DNA from: Citrobacter portucalensis
GTDB lineage: Bacteria > Pseudomonadota > Gammaproteobacteria > Enterobacterales > Enterobacteriaceae
Length of the DNA: 64,000 bases
Assembly (NCBI RefSeq): GCF_002042885.1
Contig: NZ_MVFY01000007.1
Span: 1-64,000, forward strand
Direction: 5' to 3'
A program made the position numbers and the translations under genes. Each line of letters begins with the position of its first letter. Position 1 is the first letter of the stretch. Below, piece by piece: positions 52,594 through 61,173 of this stretch. The notes below the pieces were generated by a model. It searched no databases. It worked only from the letters and a program-made list of their open reading frames with translations, and was not told where the DNA came from.

Positions 52594-53177
52594 TGCTGTA
52601 TTCCCCCTTTTCGGATTCGATGGTGGACTGGTTATCCCGCGACAGGGTGACGGTCGCGATCGCCGCCAATATTCAGTTTGAATCCGGTACCGTCTATGTA
52701 CATTCCGGTACCGGGACACTGGTTCTCGGCGGCTATGTCTATTACGGTATGGGGCGCATGGGCTCCGTTGATGATGCCAGTGAAACCAGCACGACAAGCC
52801 CCACGCAGGTCAAAATGACCCTTTCTGGTCTGGATATGGCCCTCTTTGCCACCACGCTGAATGAACGCTGTGTGGGCAGAAATGCCGAAATCTATCTGGT
52901 TGCCATGGATGATAACGGTGTTGTCCAGGTTGCCGATCTCCTGTTTAAAGGGCGTGTATCCAGTACAGGGGCTACCGCTGGCGGGACGAACGCCCTGCAG
53001 TACACCATCAGTAATATTTTTGAAGACTGGCAGCGTCCTTTCCCCGATCGTTATACCGATGAATCGCAGCAGGCTGCTTATCCCGGCGATCGCATATTCC
53101 GGTATGTGGCGCAGATGTCTGAACGTTCGATTTACTGGGGCAGTAAAAAAGATGCACCAGGATTTACCTATAAGTGA
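52593..53177 (+). CDS. Minor tail protein (distal tail)
   Basis: 194 residues from the ATG at 52593, GGAGG 8 nt upstream, overlapping the previous stop (TGATG). The sequence VKMTLSGLDMALFATTLNERCVGRNAEIYLV and RIFRYVAQMSERSIYWGS are tail-tip hub-like. Exact lambda equivalent uncertain. Confidence 0.72.
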   Translation: MLYSPFSDSMVDWLSRDRVTVAIAANIQFESGTVYVHSGTGTLVLGGYVYYGMGRMGSVDDASETSTTSPTQVKMTLSGLDMALFATTLNERCVGRNAEIYLVAMDDNGVVQVADLLFKGRVSSTGATAGGTNALQYTISNIFEDWQRPFPDRYTDESQQAAYPGDRIFRYVAQMSERSIYWGSKKDAPGFTYK

Positions 53178-53183
53178 GGAAGC

Positions 53184-53582
53184 ATGAAGCATCCGGACTG
53201 GCATAACAGATTAATCACCGTAATAAGGGCCGCTGAAAAGCGGCCTTTTTTATGGGGCAGTCATGACTGCTGCCTGTTCGCGGCGGACTGTGCTCAGGCC
53301 ATGTGCGGCGAGGATTTTGCGGCAGGCTGGCGCGGAACCTACGACAGTGAGAATGGGGCGAAAAAAGCGATATTGCGCGGCGGCGGTTCGCTTGAAAAGG
53401 TGCTGGCCCGTTATCTCGACGAGGTGCCGGTGAAGCTGGCGCAGCGTGGGGATATTGCCGTTGTTGAAAATGCCGGAGCGCGATGTGCCGGGGTGGTGTA
53501 TTCCGGCGTTGTGTGGGTTCCTGGCGAAACTGGTCTTGTCAGTCTGCGGGTTAAACCGCTGAGTGTCTGGAGGGTGCGTTAA
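53184..53582 (+). CDS. NlpC/P60-like tail protein (DUF6950 type)
   Basis: 132 residues. FLWGSHDCCLFAADCAQAM contains the catalytic-type Cys, and QRGDIAVVENAG with CAGVVYSGVVWVPG gives the NlpC-like barrel. Such tail-tip cysteine peptidases cleave peptidoglycan cross-links during DNA entry. Stop overlaps the J gene ATG. Confidence 0.82.
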   Translation: MKHPDWHNRLITVIRAAEKRPFLWGSHDCCLFAADCAQAMCGEDFAAGWRGTYDSENGAKKAILRGGGSLEKVLARYLDEVPVKLAQRGDIAVVENAGARCAGVVYSGVVWVPGETGLVSLRVKPLSVWRVR

Positions 53583-56296
53583 TGCCTGCTGCTGTTCCTA
53601 TTGTTGCCACCATTGCCGCAGGTGTGGCAGCGGCAAATGAAATGTATGCCATTGCAATGGTTATTACAGTTGCCGCACAGATTGCCACTCAGGCGCTGAC
53701 CAAGACCCCATCGCTAAATTCCTACCGTGATACGTCTGAACGCAAACAGGTTCTGCGCGCAGCGGCCAGTGCCAAAACCGTTGTTTATGGTCGCTCCACA
53801 TCAGCAGGAACGCTGTTCTTTTCCGAAGAGCAGGCTGGCGAACAGGATGATGGCGAAATGCTGCATCTGGCCATAGCCCTTGCAGGGCATCCATTATCCG
53901 GTGTGCAGACTGTCTGGCTTGGTGATGAGCCGATCAGTAGCTATCCTGAGCATGCCTTTTTCGAGCTGCACACCAATCGCCAGACGGCGGACCCTTACAT
54001 GCTGGAAAACTGCCCGTCATGGAAAGAAGACATGATCGGGAAAGGGATCACCTGGCTACGCGTATCCCTGAAGTTCAACGCTGAAAAATTCCCGGCAGGT
54101 ATCCCTAACATCAAGGTCGAAAAACAGGGGCGTGCCGTTTATGACCCGCGCACCGGGTTGACGGGTTACAGCAACAATGCGGCGCTGGTTATCCTGGACT
54201 ATTACCGCAATTACCTGAAAGTACCCGATACCGATATTCTCTGGGACCAGTTTAAGGAAGCGGCGAATATCTGTGATGAGGATATGATTACTGGCGGTAA
54301 TACCGTTGAGAAGCGCTATACCATCAACGGTGAGTTCGATCTCAGTGAAAACAAGGTCAGTATTCTGGAGGGGATGCTGGCGGCATGCGCCGGGGATGTA
54401 ACGTACACCGCGGGTAAACATGGCCTTCTGGTCGGGGCTTATTATGGTCCTGCGACAGAGGTGATCACTGAGAGCCAGCTGGCCGGTGATATCGAAATCA
54501 TGCCGGAAGTATCTCAGGCGGAACGTGTTAACACCATCAAGGGGACGTTTGTCGATCCGCAACAGGGGTACACCGAAGCAGATTTCCCCCCTGTGTCAGT
54601 CAGTGAATGGGTGACGGAAGACGGCGTGGAAATATCGCAGGATATGAAGCTGCGATTTGTGACCTCTGAATTTCAGGCCCAGCGTCTGGCAGACGTGAAG
54701 TTAAAGCGCACTCGCATCGCCAGGACGATGAACGTAACGTTAAACCTGAGCGGGTACCGTTACCGCCCGGGAATGTATGTGAAGGTGAATTTCCCGTCTA
54801 TCGGTATCGTTAATGTTGAAATGCGGGTAACTGACTGGAAGTTCGGCGTTCAAAATGGCGTACAGCTGACACTGAAGCAGGAAACCGCAGATGTCTGGGG
54901 CGATGCCGTTGGTAAACCGATCGAGAGACCGCCGTTCACTCAGTTGCCATCAGGCGGTGTGGCGCAGCCGCAGAACCTGAAATACACCGTGGAGGAAATT
55001 GGTCAGGTCGTACAGGGCATTTTGTCCTGGCAGAATATCGGGCAGGTGGTCTACAACAAAGTGATCATTCGTCGCAATGGTCAAATGGTGATGTCCGTCC
55101 AGGTTCCGGGAACGTTCACGCGTCTTACCGGGTTACCAAAAAATACCTACACAGCCCATGTTATTGCCGTAAACCAGATGGGGGCAGAGTCGCCGGAAGG
55201 GTATCTGGAATTCAGTATCGAAGCCCCGCCAGCACCTTCCCATGTTGATATTGAGCAGGGGTTCTTTGCCGTCACGCTGATCCCGCGTCTGGCGGCGATC
55301 GCTAATGTTTCAACGCAGTTCGATTTCTGGACGTCAGGTGAAACGAAACTACCTGATACCTCAACAGCGACCGTGGAAGGGAATGCCAGCCGCGAAGGCA
55401 TGGGAACCACATGGACAAGCAATCAGCTACAGGTTGGACATACCTATTACTGGTACATCAGAACGGTTAACGCCTTTGGTGCATCGGGTTTTATCGAAGT
55501 TCCGGCGTTGTGTTCTATGGACACGGGTGGGCTGATTGACATCATAGATGATCAGATTCAGAACTCTGATGCGTTCCAGAACGTTAAAGCCGGTGTCGAT
55601 ACGAACCTGGAAGGCATTATGGAAAATGCGCTGGCAAATCATGGCACTGTTGAACACCAGTGGGTTCAGTATGGCGAAGTTCGCGCTGACATTCTGGTCG
55701 TAAAAACTACGGTGGCCACCGCCGAGCAGGGGCTTGCTGACTTATCAACTTATGTTCAGGCTCAAATAGGACCTGATGGCAGTCTGACCTCTGCGGTAAA
55801 CCAGAAAATGACTGCGGTGGTGAACAGCGACGGAACAGCCAAAGCCTCCTACACGCTTAACATGGGCATCGTGAGAAACGGTGTTAAATACAACACTGGT
55901 TTCGGTATGTCTATCGAGCCTGATGGAAACAGCTATAAATCCACGGTTGTCTTTGCCGCAGATCAGTTCGGCATTTATTCCGGTAATAACCCCGGTAACT
56001 GGCAGGCTGCATTCTTTGTCTATAACGGGCAGGTATTTATTCGCAGTGTGCTCATCCAGGAAGCATCCATTGATTTCGGTAAAATTACGGACTCGCTTCA
56101 ATCCTCAAATTTCATACCCGGCGTAAGGGGGTGGAATTTACCCAAGAATGCCAGCCCGGAATTCCATGGAAAGTTATATGCCGACAGCGGCGAATTTGCA
56201 TTCAACGGTGTTAATAACGTTGTCAAAATTGATGGTAATGGTGTGACCGTCAACTTGTCTGGTGGTGGACGGGTTGTCGTCGGGAGGTGGTCATAA
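53582..56296 (+). CDS. Tail tip host-specificity protein (J-like)
   Basis: 904 residues. The N-terminal hydrophobic segment and RAAASAKTVVYGRSTSAGTLFF are followed by tail-hub domains, fibronectin-III-like regions (GVAQPQNLKYTVEEIGQVVQG; YTAHVIAVNQMGAESPEG) and a C-terminal DUF1983-type region (SIDFGKITDSLQSSNFIPG). It forms the central tail tip and is likely to make the final receptor contact. Confidence 0.92.
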   Translation: MPAAVPIVATIAAGVAAANEMYAIAMVITVAAQIATQALTKTPSLNSYRDTSERKQVLRAAASAKTVVYGRSTSAGTLFFSEEQAGEQDDGEMLHLAIALAGHPLSGVQTVWLGDEPISSYPEHAFFELHTNRQTADPYMLENCPSWKEDMIGKGITWLRVSLKFNAEKFPAGIPNIKVEKQGRAVYDPRTGLTGYSNNAALVILDYYRNYLKVPDTDILWDQFKEAANICDEDMITGGNTVEKRYTINGEFDLSENKVSILEGMLAACAGDVTYTAGKHGLLVGAYYGPATEVITESQLAGDIEIMPEVSQAERVNTIKGTFVDPQQGYTEADFPPVSVSEWVTEDGVEISQDMKLRFVTSEFQAQRLADVKLKRTRIARTMNVTLNLSGYRYRPGMYVKVNFPSIGIVNVEMRVTDWKFGVQNGVQLTLKQETADVWGDAVGKPIERPPFTQLPSGGVAQPQNLKYTVEEIGQVVQGILSWQNIGQVVYNKVIIRRNGQMVMSVQVPGTFTRLTGLPKNTYTAHVIAVNQMGAESPEGYLEFSIEAPPAPSHVDIEQGFFAVTLIPRLAAIANVSTQFDFWTSGETKLPDTSTATVEGNASREGMGTTWTSNQLQVGHTYYWYIRTVNAFGASGFIEVPALCSMDTGGLIDIIDDQIQNSDAFQNVKAGVDTNLEGIMENALANHGTVEHQWVQYGEVRADILVVKTTVATAEQGLADLSTYVQAQIGPDGSLTSAVNQKMTAVVNSDGTAKASYTLNMGIVRNGVKYNTGFGMSIEPDGNSYKSTVVFAADQFGIYSGNNPGNWQAAFFVYNGQVFIRSVLIQEASIDFGKITDSLQSSNFIPGVRGWNLPKNASPEFHGKLYADSGEFAFNGVNNVVKIDGNGVTVNLSGGGRVVVGRWS

Positions 56297-57240
56297 TGCC
56301 GGAAGGGATATTAATCGACTACAACGATGGCCGTCCGGCAATGGAAATTACTGCGGGGCTGCGTGCCCCCAGTTTTTGTACATCCTTCTCGGGCTGGTCA
56401 TCTCAGTTCATGCAGTACCCTGTCAATACGCCACTCGTTCCTGGTTCACAGGCTATCGTTGTGCCAACGAACCCCATTTACATCTATGCCTTTGCTGAAT
56501 TTGATGTGGCCATTATGACCAGCGTCACCCGAAACGGTGATTCCGGGGTAATTATCGGGGCTGAGACCATAGGCGGAAAAAGTCTTGTCCCCGACTGGTC
56601 TGGTTACGTCATGGAGCTGCTGCCTGCGGCGACGTATAACGAAGGGCTGTTTGTTTCAAACTCGACTGACTTCACCGCCATATCCAATCAGGCCGCGCTG
56701 ATGACCTGCGCCTGGTCCGGACGCATTACGGTTAACGGCAGTGCTGCGCTTCCGGTGAGCGGTATTCCTTTCGGTAAATGGGATAACCCGAATGTGTCGG
56801 TAGGGTTTGATGGCGGCAATATCATCGTTCGCGATATTTCCTACACAGGACGGGACGATGTGGCCGGAACGGCGACGATTGACCTGGTGATATTCAATCA
56901 GACCGCACCTGTCGGCGGCGACGGTATCACGATGACCAACGCCGCAGGCCAGGTCACGTTCTCCACGCTGAAACGCCCCTTTGTGTATGACAGACAAATC
57001 CAGATTACCGATGCCTTTCAGGACATTGGCGGCGGGTTCTGCCAGATAGTCTATACCGGCGTTCAGGTACGCATGCTCAGCGGATGGGGAAATATCAGAA
57101 CCAAAGGCGTGGTCATGACAGGCGGTAGCGTCAGGTCGGCCTACAACAAAGTGTTTGCCGACCGTAATTCCGGTTCATGGGATATGACCCGTAACAGAAA
57201 TATCGCCATGCCCATTATTATTCTTCCGAACATGTATTAA
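56296..57240 (+). CDS. Tail protein of unknown role
   Basis: 314 residues from the ATG at 56296, GGAGG 8 nt upstream. Beta-rich with repeats of Gly/Thr/Val (ITVNGSAALPVSGIPFGKW; IIVRDISYTGRDDVAGTATIDLVIFN). Lies between the J-like and fibre genes, so it is presumably part of the tail tip or side structure. Confidence 0.7.
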   Translation: MPEGILIDYNDGRPAMEITAGLRAPSFCTSFSGWSSQFMQYPVNTPLVPGSQAIVVPTNPIYIYAFAEFDVAIMTSVTRNGDSGVIIGAETIGGKSLVPDWSGYVMELLPAATYNEGLFVSNSTDFTAISNQAALMTCAWSGRITVNGSAALPVSGIPFGKWDNPNVSVGFDGGNIIVRDISYTGRDDVAGTATIDLVIFNQTAPVGGDGITMTNAAGQVTFSTLKRPFVYDRQIQITDAFQDIGGGFCQIVYTGVQVRMLSGWGNIRTKGVVMTGGSVRSAYNKVFADRNSGSWDMTRNRNIAMPIIILPNMY

Positions 57241-57249
57241 GGAACCACC

Positions 57250-58653
57250 ATGTCTGCAGGTGTTATTCAGTTAACTCATAACTCGGCAACAGTTCTTGGC
57301 TATCAGGCCTCTTTTAGTACGACGCTTCAGCCTGGCGACTTTGTCGTTTCTGTGGTGGGCGGCATCGCCTACACCCTTCCGGTAAAATCCATTGAGAGCA
57401 ATGATTCGCTGACACTGGTCAGTGCCTTTACTGGCCCGACAGCAAATAACCTGGCCTGGGATGCCGTATCCCGTGTGACACTGAATATGGTCACTGCCGC
57501 AATGGTGGTGCAGAACACGGAGGCGCTGCGGGGGCTGAATTACGACAAACAGAACTGGCAACTGATATTCAGCAGCAGTGGAGATGTCACGGTAAAATTG
57601 CCGGATGGCAGTTCATTCACCGGACCCGCATGGGGTGGTATTGCAGCCACTCTGAACAGTATTAATCAGGCGTTGACCGGGGTGGGCCAGGAGTTAAGTA
57701 AAAAGTTGTCCAAAAGCGCGAATCTGTCCGATTTAACAGATGCATCTGCGGCCAGAAACGCATTAGGCCTTGGAACCGCTGCCACACGCAACACGACGGC
57801 TGCGCCAGCAGGAACTGCAGTAATGTCGAAGTATCCGGAAGATATGCGAGGGATCGTTTCATATGCTGTACCTAATGCTTATCCTATGGGTATTACCGCG
57901 GGTGTTCATACCGGGCAAATATTAGGGTTAGCAGCGGACAGAGCAATTGGCCTGATAAACATTCGTCCATGGCCAGATGATTCCGCAGCTGAAATGAATT
58001 TTCAGCTGTTTTCTTATTCAAACGGTGGCGTACCTGTCTGTGGTGTCGTGGTTCCGAAATACGCCCCCGTGGGGAATATGTGGTATTACGAAGCTCCTGC
58101 TTATTTCTGGCATACCCGAAACACGATAACTGACGGAAATGGATTCATAAAAAAGGCCTCTCCGGTGCTTAAACTGTTTAGTGACGGAACATCTGAATGC
58201 ACAACAGAAGCCGAAGGCTGTGTATCTGAGCGAATTGATACGGGGCAATACCTTATCACCGGCTGCATTGGCCTGAATGCTGATGCTGCATGGGGTGGGA
58301 TCGATGGCGGTTTTGAAATCCCTGTCGACAGAAACAAGCAACCCCGCATCTGGCTGGACTACAAAGTCAATGCTGATGGCTCTGTACTGGTCAGAACGTA
58401 TCACCGGGTTCATTCCTCAGCGCCACCGTTTGCTCAGAACCGAATAGGGAACACTGATATTGACGGCGTGTTTACTGAGACAGTGGCTGACGGTGAGCCT
58501 GTCGATATTCCGGCAGATTCTTTTGTGTCTGTGCGTGTGGAAATGCCGGAAGACAGCATCTGGCAACAGAGACAAAGAGAGGCGAAAGAGGCTCAGGAGG
58601 CGATGGTAAAAGCTGAACTGGAACGCCAGCAAAATCAGCAGGAGGATCAATAG
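57250..58653 (+). CDS. Tail fibre protein
   Basis: 467 residues. The N-terminal part (VIQLTHNSATVLGYQASFSTTLQPGDFVV) attaches to the tail; ALTGVGQELSKKLSKSANLSDLTDASAARNALGLGTAA is the recurring tail-fibre linker. The middle is beta-rich and the end a charged helix (RQREAKEAQEAMVKAELERQQ). It ends in TAG; the same frame remains open for 48 more codons. Likely side-fibre receptor binder. Confidence 0.85.
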   Translation: MSAGVIQLTHNSATVLGYQASFSTTLQPGDFVVSVVGGIAYTLPVKSIESNDSLTLVSAFTGPTANNLAWDAVSRVTLNMVTAAMVVQNTEALRGLNYDKQNWQLIFSSSGDVTVKLPDGSSFTGPAWGGIAATLNSINQALTGVGQELSKKLSKSANLSDLTDASAARNALGLGTAATRNTTAAPAGTAVMSKYPEDMRGIVSYAVPNAYPMGITAGVHTGQILGLAADRAIGLINIRPWPDDSAAEMNFQLFSYSNGGVPVCGVVVPKYAPVGNMWYYEAPAYFWHTRNTITDGNGFIKKASPVLKLFSDGTSECTTEAEGCVSERIDTGQYLITGCIGLNADAAWGGIDGGFEIPVDRNKQPRIWLDYKVNADGSVLVRTYHRVHSSAPPFAQNRIGNTDIDGVFTETVADGEPVDIPADSFVSVRVEMPEDSIWQQRQREAKEAQEAMVKAELERQQNQQEDQ

Positions 58654-58659
58654 GACAAA

Positions 58660-58800
58660 TTGGCAGGTGCCGCAGCCACGCCGTATGCAAGAGCATGTCT
58701 GCGACCGACTGGCGAACGTTCGATAGTGCGAGTATTGAATGATGGCCAGTCACAGCGGATTGTACTTAAGCAATATGACGGTTCAAGGCGTTTAATCTGA
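58660..58800 (+). CDS. Short ORF in frame after the fibre TAG stop
   Basis: 46 codons from a TTG at 58660 to a TGA at 58798-58800, in the same frame as the fibre gene and separated from it by the TAG at 58651-58653. The peptide (ATPYARACLRPTGERS; RIVLKQYDGSRRLI) is well composed and not random-looking. It could be a separate small protein or a fibre tail reached by amber readthrough, or a decayed extension. Confidence 0.4.
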   Translation: MAGAAATPYARACLRPTGERSIVRVLNDGQSQRIVLKQYDGSRRLI

Positions 58801-59034
58801 AACCAGCCACATATCAGCCTCTTCAAACATTTCCTGAACAGTACGGCTTATCTGTTCTTTCTCATGCTTGCTGGCGTCAGTGTTGATTGCCGGCAGTGTC
58901 ATCATCGGTTTTACCCGAATTTCAGCATCGGGGAAGACCCGGTGAACCCTCTTAGTTAACTCGCCCAGAATGATATCTTTTGCACCGGGCAGGCCATCAA
59001 AATTCCTTTTGTCATAAACGAGTTCCACGAACAT
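58792..59034 (-). CDS. DinI-family SOS protein
   Basis: 80 residues. MFVELVYDKRN, LGELTKRVHRVFPDAEIRVKPM and the acidic C-terminal helix EMFEEADMWLVSD match DinI, which binds RecA filaments and tempers cleavage of LexA, UmuD and phage repressors. A LexA box lies 15 bp before the ATG. Convergent with the fibre region. Confidence 0.92.
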   Translation of the reverse strand: MFVELVYDKRNFDGLPGAKDIILGELTKRVHRVFPDAEIRVKPMMTLPAINTDASKHEKEQISRTVQEMFEEADMWLVSD

Positions 59035-59049
59035 TGCTTATTGCCTCTT

Positions 59050-59069
59050 TACTGGATGGATATACAGTA
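59050..59069. promoter_or_regulatory. LexA box 1
   Basis: On the minus strand the site reads TACTGTATAT-CCATCCAGTA, matching the LexA consensus TACTG-N10-CAGTA fully in its conserved ends, although the inner right half has CCAG rather than ACAG. Located in the divergent promoter region between the DinI-like gene and the gene at 59110. Confidence 0.85.
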
Positions 59070-59073
59070 TTTA

Positions 59074-59093
59074 TACTGTGTTTTTATCCGGTA
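59074..59093. promoter_or_regulatory. LexA box 2 (weaker)
   Basis: TACTGTGTTT-TTATCCGGTA, one mismatch in the outer right CAGTA. It lies 4 bp from box 1, so two LexA dimers could bind side by side. A rightward promoter TTTACT (59048-59053), 18 nt, TATACT (59072-59077) is overlapped by both boxes. Confidence 0.6.
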
Positions 59094-59109
59094 TTCAAGA
59101 GAGGGCGTG

Positions 59110-59352
59110 ATGATGCCACGACGCAGCGATATTGAAATAGCCTGGTATGCTTCGATACAGCAGGAACCGAATGGCCGGAAGACCGTCACCACACAGCGGT
59201 TTGTCCAGGAGTTGAGCAAGGTTAACTGGAACTGGACGATGAAGCAGGCCAACGAATGGATCGAGTGGTATGTGACAACATTCCGCGATGTATCAACGCA
59301 GGAAGGCGAGAACCGTACCTTCCAGCTGTTCAATCCAAACGGAGGACTCTAG
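59110..59352 (+). CDS. Small SOS-controlled phage protein
   Basis: 80 residues from the ATG at 59110 (59113 also possible), GAGG upstream. RRSDIEIAWYASIQQEPNGRKTVTTQRFVQEL and NWNWTMKQANEWIEWYVTTFRDVS suggest a small helical DNA- or protein-binding fold. It is co-transcribed with the UmuD'-like gene 2 nt downstream, under the two LexA boxes. Function unknown. Confidence 0.72.
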   Translation: MMPRRSDIEIAWYASIQQEPNGRKTVTTQRFVQELSKVNWNWTMKQANEWIEWYVTTFRDVSTQEGENRTFQLFNPNGGL

Positions 59353-59354
59353 CC

Positions 59355-59744
59355 ATGGGCTTTCCTTCACCTGCGGCAGATTACGTTGAAACAAGGATCT
59401 CCCTCGACCAGCAGCTAATCAGCCAGCCCGCAGCGACTTATTTCATGCGGGCATCGCGTTCACATTTCAGGGAAGGGATAATTCAGGGGGCGCTACTGGT
59501 TGTTGATGCGTCACTTTCTCCCTGTGATGGCTCGCTGCTGATATGCGCGATAGACGGAGAATTCAGGATCAAGCGATATCGGACTCATCCTCAGCCCCAC
59601 CTGGTTAATCTGGAGAACGGAAGAAGGGAGGCGCTGCCAGCAGATGATGACGGTTACAGTTCTGCGCCCGCTATATTCGGAGTGATCACGTACATCATTA
59701 ATGATGCCAGGAACGCGGAGTTTGATGACTGCCCGGTGATGTGA
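59355..59744 (+). CDS. UmuD'-like protein lacking the self-cleavage machinery
   Basis: 129 residues from the ATG at 59355 (GGAGG 9 nt upstream). It begins GFPSPAADYVETRISLDQQL, which lines up with E. coli UmuD from Gly25, the first residue after the Cys24-Gly25 cleavage bond. The UmuD segment around Ser60 (ASGDSM) is replaced by ASRSHF, so the nucleophile is lost, while the Lys in FRIKRY aligns with Lys97. It is thus born as a UmuD' form, like P1 HumD, and may feed host UmuC (Pol V) or antagonise UmuD. Confidence 0.85.
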   Translation: MGFPSPAADYVETRISLDQQLISQPAATYFMRASRSHFREGIIQGALLVVDASLSPCDGSLLICAIDGEFRIKRYRTHPQPHLVNLENGRREALPADDDGYSSAPAIFGVITYIINDARNAEFDDCPVM

Positions 59745-59835
59745 ATCGCTGAAATTTTACGGCGAAATTGATGCCTTGTGTCGGGGATTTTTCCCCGATT
59801 AATCCCCACTGCTTCCCCGTTCAGAAAACAGGCAT

Positions 59836-59860
59836 AAAAAAACCAGCCGTAAAAGGCTGG
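59836..59860 (-). terminator. Leftward intrinsic terminator near the prophage right end
   Basis: Read on the minus strand: CCAGCC-ttttac-GGCTGG followed by seven T. It would stop transcription entering leftward from the attR side. Confidence 0.75.
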
Positions 59861-59875
59861 CTCTTAGAGATTTTT

Positions 59876-59945
59876 GTCGGCACGAGAAGATTTGAACCCC
59901 CGACCCCCATGATGGGTTCTACCAAGAGGGTACCGATTAGTGCGA
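59876..59945 (-). pseudogene. Degenerate tRNA-like remnant (CAT anticodon)
   Basis: On the minus strand the segment has CTCTTGGTAGA (D-arm remnant), an anticodon-like arm ACCC-ATCATGG-GGGT with CAT in the loop, GGGGGTTCAAATC (T-loop) and a GTGCCGACA end. The T-stem and D-stem pair poorly and no proper CCA is present. It resembles decayed phage tRNA-Met/Ile2 genes. Not likely functional. Confidence 0.45.
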
Positions 59946-60017
59946 TCAGTGGGTAACTATAGGGAGCATGCTAACTGAAAATGTAGTCTCTGGCACTCAC
60001 TTCATCACAGTTAATTT

Positions 60018-60740
60018 ATGTTGAAACAACACATTAATTCTACTTTGCTTAGGTTAAAATCGAACAATTCTAAATTTATAATGGGTGCTTGTATGTTCGA
60101 ACTTAGCCCTGGTATGCAGGGATTCATCGGTGGGGCTGCCGCTGTGGGGTTTCCTCTTTTATTTAATTTGACCAAGGAGATCGTCTTTGATAGGCGAAAG
60201 ATAAAGGCAGAACGCACTTACATAAGTGTTCAGCTTGTTTTTCTTCTAGATAAATTTGTTAGTGAATGTGCCGAAGTTTCATGGGATAGAGGATTTGATG
60301 AAACCTATCAGGAACCTGAACATCCTGAGTATCTACAGATACAAGTCGAACCCCCAGTTTTCGATATGAGCAGTGTAAAAGGTGAGTACAAGCATCTTGA
60401 ACCAAAGCTTATTTACAGGTTGCAATCCATCGATATTGAATTACTGAAAATAAAGCAAGAATTGCGAGAGATGACCAATAATCCCAATTTTGGTCCAGAA
60501 TTTATGGATCGATACATCCTGTTAAGACGAGAGCTTTATGCAGATATGGGGTTGAAGGTCGCAGAATTATCTGAGGATATCCGTGAAAAGTTGAAAATAG
60601 ATGCTGATCACGGATGGTCACCAAAAGATAACTTACTGAGAAGTAAAGCACATATTGCGCGAATCAAATCAAGGACGGAAATCAACAAAATGTTGAAGAG
60701 AGCAGCACGAGTTATGAGAGCAAAACAGCATCCATTTTGA
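60018..60740 (+). CDS. Membrane-anchored hypothetical protein beside attR
   Basis: Up to 240 residues; an internal start at 60093 (MFELSPGMQG) is equally likely because none has a good ribosome site. A hydrophobic N-terminal segment (GFIGGAAAVGFPLLFNL) is followed by helical, charged sequence (LQSIDIELLKIKQELREM; YILLRRELYADMGLKVAEL). Low G+C and placement at the prophage end suggest a lysogen-expressed cargo gene. No function recognised. Confidence 0.65.
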   Translation: MLKQHINSTLLRLKSNNSKFIMGACMFELSPGMQGFIGGAAAVGFPLLFNLTKEIVFDRRKIKAERTYISVQLVFLLDKFVSECAEVSWDRGFDETYQEPEHPEYLQIQVEPPVFDMSSVKGEYKHLEPKLIYRLQSIDIELLKIKQELREMTNNPNFGPEFMDRYILLRRELYADMGLKVAELSEDIREKLKIDADHGWSPKDNLLRSKAHIARIKSRTEINKMLKRAARVMRAKQHPF

Positions 60741-60960
60741 TTTTAATCCAGAATTTATAAGGTTATACATTATATGCAAAAAGTAAGGTGCGTTCTGCCA
60801 ACTTCACATTACGAGGTAAACGTGAAGAAAAGTTAGCATGATGATCCTTCGCCATTAATGTTTAATCTTAGTGGTAACCTTTTGAATGTTCAGGAGGCAA
60901 TTTACTGAACTATTGGCGAAAAAGTGACGCAACCTATTGATAATTATGAATAACACGCAT
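60741..60960. other. Non-coding right end of the prophage
   Basis: 220 bp of A/T-rich sequence between the last cargo gene and attR, without a recognisable gene. In tyrosine-integrase phages this side often holds arm-type integrase sites; none was identified with confidence. Confidence 0.4.
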
Positions 60961-61084
60961 GATTTAAAATCCCTCGGCGTTCGCGCTGTGTGGGTTCAAG
61001 TCCCACTCCGGGTACCATGGGAAAGAACAGAATAATCAAAGCAATAAGCAGTGTCGTGAAACCACCTACGGGTGGTTTTTTTGT
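60961..61084 (+). repeat. attR: attR: second copy of the 124-bp direct repeat
   Basis: Same sequence as 18360-18483: tRNA-Leu 3' part from the anticodon arm, the spacer and the tRNA operon terminator (61061-61083). There is no 5' half, so this copy is not a tRNA gene. Host sequence resumes at 61085. Confidence 0.95.
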
Positions 61085-61173
61085 GCCTGTTTTTTACAAG
61101 TATAGATACCTTGCGTCAAGCAACCTGCCAGAAACGTAAACTGCCCTCTATATACTCACTATTGCTAATCAAT

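Noticed and set aside
51877-52797. 306-codon minus-strand frame over the minor tail genes
   Set aside because: Arg/Ser/His-rich low-quality sequence complementary to real tail genes; no motif, no start signal.
60961-61017. Second tRNA-Leu
   Set aside because: Only the 3' part is present as attR; the D-arm and 5' acceptor strand are missing.
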